The notes beneath the pieces are model-generated. The model searched no databases. It saw only the letters and a program-made list of their open reading frames with translations, and had not been told where the DNA came from. From Geomonas oryzisoli (lineage in GTDB: Bacteria; Desulfobacterota; Desulfuromonadia; Geobacterales; Geobacteraceae): a DNA stretch of 64,000 nt. Numbering within the stretch: the first letter of the stretch is position 1; every line of letters begins with the position of its first letter. The stretch is from assembly GCF_018986915.1 (NCBI RefSeq), contig NZ_CP076723.1, positions 1,645,501 through 1,709,500 of the forward strand, given 5' to 3'. Positions 1 to 6,633 of the stretch are shown here, piece after piece. A program made the position numbers and the translations under genes.

Positions 1-2
1 AC

Positions 3-404
3 CCGCGCGGGGTCGAGTTCCGCATCACCGGGACCCGCTGCGCACTGCTCGCCTTCAGCGCGGCGCGCTTCGAGGCCGAAGAGGGGACGCGGTCGGTCCA
101 TCTCTGCATCAGCGGCGGTATCCTGGTGCAGCCGGGGGAATGCGACAGCGGCATGTTCTCCCTGTCGAGCGCGACCGGCGCGGATGCCGGGCGGGTCACG
201 GTGCAGCTCTCCGATTACTGTCCCCTTCTGTTAGGGAGCAGGAACCCCTCCTGGCTGCGCAAACTCTGCTACGGCATGACGCAGTCCTTCTTCCACAAGG
301 TGGTGACCTTCAGGTACCTCGCCTCCGTCTTTCGCGAGCTGTGTGGCGTGAAAGCGCGGGTGGCGGTCAGAAACGTGGTGGTGCGCCGGGGTACGGACAT
401 CTGA
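3..404 (+). CDS. Hypothetical protein, 5' end outside window
   Basis: An open frame enters from the left edge and stops with TGA at 402-404, giving 133 visible C-terminal residues. The reading frame is open from the first full codon at position 3, so the gene starts upstream. The visible part mixes short hydrophobic strands with basic residues and ends in RRGTDI. It has five scattered cysteines, but no paired metal-binding motif, membrane segment or catalytic signature that I recognise. Codon use is GC-rich at third positions, as in the neighbours, which supports it being real. Function unknown. Confidence 0.6.
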   Translation, partial: PRGVEFRITGTRCALLAFSAARFEAEEGTRSVHLCISGGILVQPGECDSGMFSLSSATGADAGRVTVQLSDYCPLLLGSRNPSWLRKLCYGMTQSFFHKVVTFRYLASVFRELCGVKARVAVRNVVVRRGTDI

Positions 405-475
405 CCCAAGCTACTATTCGGATACAGGGGAGAGTACTTGAGGGGATTTGCAGCGGAAGGTGATCGAGCGGCGCT

Positions 476-658
476 CTAGTCGGGCTTCTTCTGGTTCAGC
501 GCTTCGTAGAGCGCGATCTGTTCGGCGCTGGAGAGCTTTTTGCGCGAGCAGTGCTTGCCCCGGCACATCCTGCACCTGTCATCGGAACACCACTGGCAGA
601 AGGTGCAGTCGGGGCAGGGATGCTTCTTACAGTTGTGGGACTCTTTCTTTTCTTCCAT
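476..658 (-). CDS. Small cysteine-rich protein
   Basis: A 60-residue basic protein with eight cysteines packed between residues 9 and 37 (pattern C-x4-C-x2-C-x2-C-x2-C-x4-C-x2-C-x4-C), followed by a short helix-like tail (SSAEQIALYEALNQ). The spacing suggests binding of zinc or another metal, perhaps a knuckle or ribbon. I placed the start at the ATG at 658. An upstream TTG at 688 would lie inside the terminator hairpin of the next gene and has no ribosome-binding site. There is also no strong Shine-Dalgarno before 658, so the start is uncertain. Function unknown. Confidence 0.6.
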   Translation of the reverse strand: MEEKKESHNCKKHPCPDCTFCQWCSDDRCRMCRGKHCSRKKLSSAEQIALYEALNQKKPD

Positions 659-686
659 GTGACCGCTCGTACGGGGGCTGTGTGAC

Positions 687-723
687 AAAAAGCGGCGCCG
701 GCATTACAGCCGTGCGCCGCTTT
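687..723 (-). terminator. Intrinsic terminator after the deacetylase gene
   Basis: On the minus strand a GC-rich hairpin (arms AAAGCGGCGC and GCGCCGCTTT, extended by GGC/GCC pairs) is followed by a T-run. It begins 13 bases past the deacetylase stop codon. Confidence 0.75.
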
Positions 724-735
724 CCTGTTTCGGTG

Positions 736-1557
736 CTAGTACACCACGTTCCTCTTGGGGGCGGTCCCCTCGACGATGCGGGCGAACGATTTGCCCTGGT
801 CCGCGTTGATCAGCAGGTAGCGCGGCAGCTTCATCGCGACGTCGCCGGGGCCTGCGTGGTGGGCCTCGATGGTGAAGGTCGCCACGTACCCCGCCTCGGC
901 AGCCCTCTTAAGCAGGTAATCGTCGTAGATGCCGAAGGGCCACGCCAGAAGGTCCACCTTGGTCCCCAGCTTCTCTTCCAGCTTAGCCTTGGACTTCTTG
1001 AGCTGGGTCTGCACCGACTTCTCGAACTCGGCCGGAGCCATCTTCTTCTTGTCGCGCTTGAAGTTGGGGTGCCAGAAGGTGTGGGACTGGATGTCGAACC
1101 CGTTCTTCTGCAGGATCTTCAGCTGCTCCCAGGTCATGGCGTATTTCGCGTTGGAGATCGCTGAGGGATACACGAAGACGGTGACCGGGACGTTGTACTT
1201 CTTCGCCAGCGGCAGCATGTCGCTGAACACGGTCTTGTGCGCGTCGTCTTCGACGATCACCACCGACTTCGGCGCGGGGGCGGGTCCCTTCTTCAGGTAG
1301 TAATCCACCAGCTTCCTGAGCGGGATCACGGTGTAGCCGTTGTCCCTGAGGTACTTCAGGTGTTCCTCGAAGACCGAGGTCTTGATGGTCATACCGTCGG
1401 CCACGGTGGGGCCGAAGCGGTGGTACAGGAGTATGGGGACGTTGACGCCCTGGCCGACGGCGGGCTGGGCCGGTTTGGCGGCGGGGGTGACGGCCTGCGC
1501 GCCCGGTACGGCCAAAAGGGCGACGGCGAGGAGCAGGAGCAGGATGCGGAACTTCAT
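736..1557 (-). CDS. Exported polysaccharide deacetylase family protein
   Basis: A 273-residue protein with an N-terminal signal peptide (hydrophobic run LLLLLAVALLAV ending near AQA). It carries the NodB-homology deacetylase fold: PILLYHRF near residue 45, an acidic motif VEDDAHKT in place of the usual TFDDG, and SHTFWHP containing the H-x3-H metal ligands. Such enzymes remove N-acetyl groups from cell-surface or secreted polysaccharide; PgaB-like proteins share the YHRF element. The start at 1557 is preceded by GGAGG at good spacing, and the signal peptide begins there rather than at upstream in-frame codons. It is transcribed away from the thioredoxin gene. The substrate cannot be told, and the altered first motif leaves activity open. 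Confidence 0.85.
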   Translation of the reverse strand: MKFRILLLLLAVALLAVPGAQAVTPAAKPAQPAVGQGVNVPILLYHRFGPTVADGMTIKTSVFEEHLKYLRDNGYTVIPLRKLVDYYLKKGPAPAPKSVVIVEDDAHKTVFSDMLPLAKKYNVPVTVFVYPSAISNAKYAMTWEQLKILQKNGFDIQSHTFWHPNFKRDKKKMAPAEFEKSVQTQLKKSKAKLEEKLGTKVDLLAWPFGIYDDYLLKRAAEAGYVATFTIEAHHAGPGDVAMKLPRYLLINADQGKSFARIVEGTAPKRNVVY

Positions 1558-1715
1558 ACGGTACAAAACCTCCGGTTGATTTTCGAACATCCCAACATAC
1601 CAGAAAGCTCGCAAATGTGAAACGCAGAATCCTCAGGACAAGGTAAGGTTCGGGAAGAAAGGCCTGGGGATGGTAGAATTCTCCCTTTACCCATCTTGGC
1701 ACAAGGAGGCACCAC

Positions 1716-2153
1716 ATGGCATCTTACCAGCTCAAGTGTCCCGGCTGCGGCACCCTGAACCGCATCCCGGAGGAAAAGGAGGGGGTGGCCGGGGTGTGCG
1801 GCAACTGCCGCGCCAAGCTGCCGCCTCTCTACAGCAAGCCCCGCGCGCTCGACGACGCCGGTTTCGATGCGTTCGTCGCCGCCTACCCCGGACCGGTACT
1901 CGCCGAGTTCTGGGCCCCCTGGTGACCGCACTGCGTATCATTCGCACCGGCGGTGCGAAAGGTGGCGGCACTTCTGGCCGGGGAGGCCGCGGTGGTTCAG
2001 GTCGACACCGACGCAAGCCCCGCCCTCTCCGGGCGCTTCGGGGTGCGCGGCATTCCCGTACTCCATCTGCTTCTGCACGGAAAGTCGGTGGCACAACTCT
2101 CCGGCGCTCAGTCGGCGGAGGCGGTGCTCTCCTGGTTCAGACGTCAGCGGTGA
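1716..2153 (+). CDS. TrxC-like thioredoxin, probable selenoprotein (TGA = Sec70)
   Basis: Read through one in-frame TGA (1923-1925), this is a 145-residue thioredoxin. Residues 8-31 form a zinc ribbon (C8-x2-C11, C28-x2-C31) as in E. coli Trx2/TrxC. The thioredoxin domain follows, with EFWAPW immediately before the TGA and PHC after it, so the TGA sits exactly where the first redox cysteine of W-C-x-x-C belongs. The frame after TGA is intact to the TGA stop at 2151-2153 and contains the cis-proline region GIPVLHL. A perfect 8-bp hairpin lies 15 bases downstream of the TGA. AAGGAGG precedes the ATG. The expected role is cytoplasmic disulfide reduction with a U-P-H-C centre. The alternative is a nonsense mutation, but the TGA position and hairpin argue against decay. 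Confidence 0.85.
1923..1960 (+). promoter_or_regulatory. Putative bacterial SECIS element
   Basis: The TGA at 1923-1925 is followed by a hairpin with arms TTCGCACC (1941-1948) and GGTGCGAA (1952-1959) and a GGC apex. The apex lies about 23 bases past the TGA, inside the window known for bacterial SECIS elements, which keep a G-rich apical loop. It is wholly inside the coding sequence, as bacterial SECIS elements are. SelB binding is inferred, not shown. Confidence 0.75.
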
Positions 2154-2254
2154 TTGGACATCACTGCGGCGACTGTAACGGCTGAGCATTGACAGCGCCT
2201 CCGTGTTTGGCAGAATTGGTGTCTATGACTTCATGATGAGGAAGGGAGGTGGCA

Positions 2255-2401
2255 ATGACGAGGGACCAACTGCAGATCCTTGAGAATCAACTGGTGGCCA
2301 ACTGCCAGTACAAGGGTATTCAGACCACCCTGCACAAGTTACTGGAGAGTCTCTATGAGGGAAAGAGCCTCGATGCCATTCTCACCGAGATGCTGGAATG
2401 A
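2255..2401 (+). CDS. Small hypothetical protein (48 aa)
   Basis: A short open frame starting MTRDQLQIL and ending TEMLE, preceded by a strong GGGAGGTGG ribosome-binding site. The sequence is polar and mostly helix-forming, with one cysteine and no signal peptide or membrane segment. It lies 59 bases before the sensor kinase start and may be its leader gene. Function unknown. Support rests on the ribosome-binding site and on codon use matching the neighbours. Confidence 0.55.
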   Translation: MTRDQLQILENQLVANCQYKGIQTTLHKLLESLYEGKSLDAILTEMLE

Positions 2402-2460
2402 GTCGCGCACGATGACGGTAACATCGGTTGAGGGGGGCGTACCCCCCGGTAAGGGTCCTG

Positions 2461-4308
2461 ATGTTTCGAAACGCAAAACCCACAATCCGCCGCCAGTTGT
2501 CCGTCCTGGTGGCCGCCTGCGTCCTCCCCGTGTGGCTGATAGCGGCCTTGATGGCGCGGCACGCCTACGTCACCAAGCTGGACCAGGTGAGCCGGCACCT
2601 GCTCGAGAACGCCCGCGCCATGACCATGGCCGTCGACCGGGAATTCGCCAACGTGCAGGCATCGCTCACCGCGCTTGGCAGTTCCCCCTCCTTCAGGAGC
2701 CGAGACTTCGCCGCGCTTCACTATCAGAGTAAGGAAATCCTCAAGAACTACCCCGGCGCCGACATCATCGTCGCGGATAGCACCGGGCAGCAGCTGGTGA
2801 ACACCTACCGCCCCCTGGGTAGCCCGCTCCCCAGGCGCAGCAACCTGGACACCGTGCAGCGCATCTTTGCGGAAAATAAACCCGTCGTCAGTAACCTCTT
2901 TCGCGGCGCGGTCACCAAACGACCGGTGATCGCCGTCGACGTGCCGGTTGTCATCGACGGTGTGGTCGCCTACGACCTTTCCATGACCTTCCCATCCCAG
3001 GTCCTTTCCTCCGTGCTGCAAGGCCAGAACGTGTTCAAGGACTGGTACGGGACCGTGGTGGATCGCAACGGCGTGATCACCGCCCGCACCAGGAACCTGG
3101 ACGAATTCGTCGGCAAGGAGCTGACCGGCGACCTGGCCACGGCCCTGTCGCGGACCAGGGAGGGGACGCTGCTCATAAAGACGGCGAAGGGGGGCACCAC
3201 CTATTCCGCTTTCTCCAGGTCCTCCTTTTCCGGGTGGACGGTGGCCATCGCGGTCCCCGCGGATACCGCACTGTCCGAAATCTACAGCTGGGTAGGGTGG
3301 GCGGTGGGGCTCGGCGTCGCCATCTCGCTGCTCGGGATCCTGCTCGCCTTCTGGCTCGCGAGCCGGATCGCACAAGACATCCAGTCGCTAACGCAGCCGG
3401 CGCTCGCCATCGGCGGCGGCGAGGTTGCGCCTGCGGTAGCTACCGCTTCCAAGGAGACCTCGGAACTGGCCGAGGCACTGGTGCAGGCATCCCAGTTGCT
3501 GCAGCGCCGGGCCGCAGAGAGGGACCGGGCTGAGCGGCAGCTCTCCCTCACCATCGAGGACCTCCGCCGCGAGACGGCCGAGCGGACCCGGGCCGTGGAG
3601 GAGGTGCGTCGGCAGGAACAGCTGCTCACCCAGCAGAGCCGGCAGGCGGCCCTGGGGGAGATGGTGGGAAACATCGCCCACCAGTGGCGCCAGCCGCTGA
3701 ACGCGTTGGGGCTTTTGGTGCAGCAACCCCTGCTGTTCCACGAACTGGGGCAGTTGGACAGGGCGTTCCTGGAGGAAAACGCCGCCAAGTCCATGGAGAT
3801 CGTGAAGCATATGTCGCAGACCATCGACGACTTCAGGAATTTCTTCCGGCCTGACAAGGAGAAGCTGCGTTTCAAGGTCTGCGACGAGGTTGCCAAGGCG
3901 CTCTCCCTGGTGGACGGCAGCCTGCAGTCCCTGGGCGTGTCCCTGAAGGTTCAGCAGGAGGGGGACCCCGTCGTCGAAGGTTACCCCAACGAATTCGCCC
4001 AGGTCCTGCTCAACATCCTGCTGAACGCGCGCGACGTCATTGCCGAGCGCGCCGTGGTCGCGCCCATGGTGCAGGTCCGCATCGGTGAGCACGGGGGGAA
4101 GGCGGTGCTGACGGTAACCGACAACGCCGGGGGGATACCCGAGGAGATCATGGACCGGATTTTCGATCCCTACTTCACCACCAAGGGGCCCCAGACCGGA
4201 ACCGGCGTCGGACTCTTCATGTCCAAGACCATCATAGAAAAGAACATGGGAGGTGTGCTCACCGCGTGCAACGTCGGGGGGGGCGCCCAATTCAGGATAG
4301 AGGTGTGA
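2461..4308 (+). CDS. Sensor histidine kinase, Cache-type input
   Basis: A membrane kinase of 615 residues. A transmembrane helix near residues 13-34 and another near 280-305 flank an extracytoplasmic domain of about 240 residues that resembles a Cache ligand-binding domain. A HAMP-like stretch and a coiled coil follow, then the phosphoacceptor motif GNIAHQWRQPL and an ATPase domain with N box (NEFAQVLLNILLNARD), G1 (DNAGGIP) and G2 (GTGVGLF). The start at 2461 is chosen because the hydrophobic helix follows directly; AAGGG lies just upstream. It ends two bases before the receiver gene, so the two form a two-component pair. Signal unknown. Confidence 0.9.
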   Translation: MFRNAKPTIRRQLSVLVAACVLPVWLIAALMARHAYVTKLDQVSRHLLENARAMTMAVDREFANVQASLTALGSSPSFRSRDFAALHYQSKEILKNYPGADIIVADSTGQQLVNTYRPLGSPLPRRSNLDTVQRIFAENKPVVSNLFRGAVTKRPVIAVDVPVVIDGVVAYDLSMTFPSQVLSSVLQGQNVFKDWYGTVVDRNGVITARTRNLDEFVGKELTGDLATALSRTREGTLLIKTAKGGTTYSAFSRSSFSGWTVAIAVPADTALSEIYSWVGWAVGLGVAISLLGILLAFWLASRIAQDIQSLTQPALAIGGGEVAPAVATASKETSELAEALVQASQLLQRRAAERDRAERQLSLTIEDLRRETAERTRAVEEVRRQEQLLTQQSRQAALGEMVGNIAHQWRQPLNALGLLVQQPLLFHELGQLDRAFLEENAAKSMEIVKHMSQTIDDFRNFFRPDKEKLRFKVCDEVAKALSLVDGSLQSLGVSLKVQQEGDPVVEGYPNEFAQVLLNILLNARDVIAERAVVAPMVQVRIGEHGGKAVLTVTDNAGGIPEEIMDRIFDPYFTTKGPQTGTGVGLFMSKTIIEKNMGGVLTACNVGGGAQFRIEV

Positions 4309-4309
4309 C

Positions 4310-4720
4310 ATGGCCACGACCATGATGCTTGTTGAAGACGACCGGGACACCTTGGAGATCCTTTCCGTCGTGCTGCGGCGAAAATATGCCGACCTGCTGT
4401 TGTGCACCGCGGAGAACGGCAGGAAAGGTGTTGAGCTCTTCAAAGAGCGGGATGTGGACATCGTCATCACCGACGTCAACATGCCCGAGATGGGTGGCGT
4501 CGCCATGGTTCGGGAGATCCGGGGGATGAAGCCCCAGGTCCAGTTCATCTTCATCACCGCGGATGCCGGCAGGGCGACGCTGGAACACTCGGTGGGCAAC
4601 GGCTTCCAGTTGGATCACTATATCGAGAAGCCCGTCGACTACCGTCACCTTTTCGCGGCCATCGATGAAACCTTGGCAAAGATGAACCCGGCTCCCCGCG
4701 ACGGCGGCATCCGGACCTGA
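4310..4720 (+). CDS. Single-domain response regulator
   Basis: A 136-residue CheY-like receiver with the acidic pair (VEDDRD) near the N terminus, phosphoacceptor aspartate in ITDVNMPEMGG, the threonine/alanine switch in FITADAG and the lysine in IEKPVD. There is no output domain, so it acts by protein contact or as a phosphorelay intermediate. It starts one base after the kinase stop codon and is almost certainly co-translated with it and phosphorylated by it. Confidence 0.9.
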   Translation: MATTMMLVEDDRDTLEILSVVLRRKYADLLLCTAENGRKGVELFKERDVDIVITDVNMPEMGGVAMVREIRGMKPQVQFIFITADAGRATLEHSVGNGFQLDHYIEKPVDYRHLFAAIDETLAKMNPAPRDGGIRT

Positions 4721-4867
4721 AAGTAGAAACGAAAGGCCGTGCCCTCAAGGAGGACAAGTGCCTAAAACGTGTACAAACGTTCCTGCCCGTTGTATACTTT
4801 CGCACGCTTACATGTGCTGTGCTGTGCTGTCATGACAGAGACCCCCATCCAACAAGGAGGAATTCCG

Positions 4868-5518
4868 ATGAAAAAGAACCTGTTCGCCGTTCTCGTTTTG
4901 ACCCTGCTTGCGCTTCCCGCTGTCGCTTCGGCGACACCGCTGCATCCCGGCCCCTACGTCGCCGGCTTTGTCGGCGTCACCGTACCCGAGACCGTCAACG
5001 CCACCAGCTTCGATGGTGCGACCGCCTTCAACGACCGGATCAAGTTCGATCCCGGCCTCAACGTGGGTGGTGCCCTGGGTTTCGACTTCGGCTACTTCCG
5101 CATGGAGGGCGAGATCTCCTACAAGGACCTGCAACTGAACACGGTCACCGACCGGGATACCGGAGAGCGCTTCAGGATCGACGAAGGGAGCGTGGATACC
5201 ACCGCCTTCATGGCCAACATCTTCTTCGACCTGCACAACGACAGCCCCATCACCCCCTACTTCGGAGGCGGCGTCGGGTTCGCGGCCCTGCACCTGAACG
5301 ACGTGTTCACCCCCACCCTGGCCGGGCCTTTGTACCTGTCCGACGACCAGGTGGTGCTCGCCTACCAGGCAGGGGGCGGCCTGGAGCTCGCCCTGAACCG
5401 GCAGCTTTCCCTGGACCTCGCCTACCGCTACTTCGGCACCTCGAAGGCAAGCTTCATCAACAGCGAGTTCGAGGTCCAGTCGCACAACGCCACCATGGGG
5501 CTCAGACTGAAGTTCTAA
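4868..5518 (+). CDS. Outer-membrane beta-barrel protein
   Basis: A 216-residue exported protein. The signal peptide (MKKNLFAVLVLTLLALPAVASA) is cleaved around residue 22, and the rest alternates polar and hydrophobic residues in strand-length blocks with many glycines and aromatics. It finishes in a typical barrel C terminus (TMGLRLKF, terminal Phe). It resembles OmpW/Omp25-type eight-stranded barrels in length. AAGGAGGAATTCCG precedes the ATG. An inverted, AT-richer leader with a TATACT -10-like box lies at about 4796. Ligand or role unknown. Confidence 0.85.
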   Translation: MKKNLFAVLVLTLLALPAVASATPLHPGPYVAGFVGVTVPETVNATSFDGATAFNDRIKFDPGLNVGGALGFDFGYFRMEGEISYKDLQLNTVTDRDTGERFRIDEGSVDTTAFMANIFFDLHNDSPITPYFGGGVGFAALHLNDVFTPTLAGPLYLSDDQVVLAYQAGGGLELALNRQLSLDLAYRYFGTSKASFINSEFEVQSHNATMGLRLKF

Positions 5519-5540
5519 GACAAGCAGGCAAGGGGCAGCC

Positions 5541-6353
5541 ATGAACGATCTGAGCGCTCAGAACCAGGAGCTGGAACGGCAGAATCAGCAACTCCTGGAT
5601 GCCTACGCCAAACTGGACAAGGCGCTGGCCCAGTACGCGGAGCTCTACGATTTCGCGCCGGTGGGCTACCTGACCCTCGGGGAGGGGCGCCGCATCGTCA
5701 AGGCCAACCTCACCTGTTGCGCCCTGCTGCACAGGGACCGTATCGTGCTGCAGGGGAAGGATCTGCTCGATTTCGTGCTCAAGGAAGACCGCCCCGCCCT
5801 GGTCGATTACCTGGGGCGCCTGTGTCAGGGAACGGGGAAGGTGAATTGCGAGCTCAGGCTGCACGACGGCACGCCGGTACTCTTGGAGTCCGTCGTCTCC
5901 CAAGGGCAGCGGGAGTGTCGCATCGTCATGCTGGACATGACCCGCCAGAAAAAGGCCGAGACCGCCTTGAGGGAAAGTGAGCAGCGTTTCAAGACCCTGG
6001 TGGAGGTCACCTCCGACTGGGTCTGGGAGGTGAACGCGGAAGGCGTCTACACCTACGCCAGTCCCAAGGTGTACGACCTGCTCGGGTACGCCCCCGAGGA
6101 GGTGCTGGGAAAGACCCCGTTCGACTTCATGCCCCGGCGCGAGGCCGATCGCCTGCTCATGATCTTCGGCGAGTTGGCGGCGCGCCGGGAGCCGTTCCAC
6201 AACGTGGAGAACCTGAACCTGCGCAAAGACGGGCGGGAGGTGCTCCTGGAGACCAGCGCCGTTCCCATCTTCGATGTGCACGGCGCCTTTGCCGGTTTCC
6301 GGGGGATCGACCGGGACATCACCCACCGGCTCGCCGTGAGCCGGGACCGCTAG
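5541..6353 (+). CDS. PAS-domain protein without output domain
   Basis: A 270-residue cytoplasmic protein with an N-terminal coiled coil (residues 1-35), a first PAS domain (about 35-140, containing YDFAPVGYLTLGEG) and a second PAS/PAC domain (about 150-262, containing DWVWEVNAEGVYTYASP and ending GIDRDITHR). No kinase, cyclase or methyl-accepting domain follows, and the stop is soon followed by a strong terminator, so the protein is complete. It probably senses a small ligand or redox state and acts through protein contacts. It lies 22 bases after the barrel gene and may be cotranscribed with it. Confidence 0.85.
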   Translation: MNDLSAQNQELERQNQQLLDAYAKLDKALAQYAELYDFAPVGYLTLGEGRRIVKANLTCCALLHRDRIVLQGKDLLDFVLKEDRPALVDYLGRLCQGTGKVNCELRLHDGTPVLLESVVSQGQRECRIVMLDMTRQKKAETALRESEQRFKTLVEVTSDWVWEVNAEGVYTYASPKVYDLLGYAPEEVLGKTPFDFMPRREADRLLMIFGELAARREPFHNVENLNLRKDGREVLLETSAVPIFDVHGAFAGFRGIDRDITHRLAVSRDR

Positions 6354-6377
6354 GGCGGTATGCACGGCTGCGACGGT

Positions 6378-6412
6378 AAAAGGCCGGGTCCAGGGGACCC
6401 GGCCTTTTCTGT
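6378..6412 (+). terminator. Strong intrinsic terminator
   Basis: Arms AAAAGGCCGGGTCC and GGACCCGGCCTTTT pair perfectly (14 bp) around an AGG loop, 25 bases after the PAS-protein stop. The remaining 220 bases up to the next gene are AT-richer and must hold the promoter of the large kinase; I see no confident -35/-10 pair. Confidence 0.9.
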
Positions 6413-6633
6413 TTGTTCTTTCTACCTGTAAGAAACCCTCCTGTTTGTCCGGCTGTAAAAGGGTATTACGGCATTATTCCTTTGTAATAAACGTGTCCTG
6501 TGATATTTTCCCGGGTACGTGACGTGTCGGGCCGGTGCCGGATCAAAAGAATTAATAGTCAAGTCTCGCGCGCAACTGGTCGACAGTACGTAATGTCATG
6601 TTCATCAGGTGCCATGTTGTCAGGTGATTAACT

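Noticed and set aside
1716..2153. Thioredoxin pseudogene broken by a nonsense mutation
   Set aside because: The stop is TGA at the exact redox-cysteine position, the frame is intact after it, and a SECIS-like hairpin follows.
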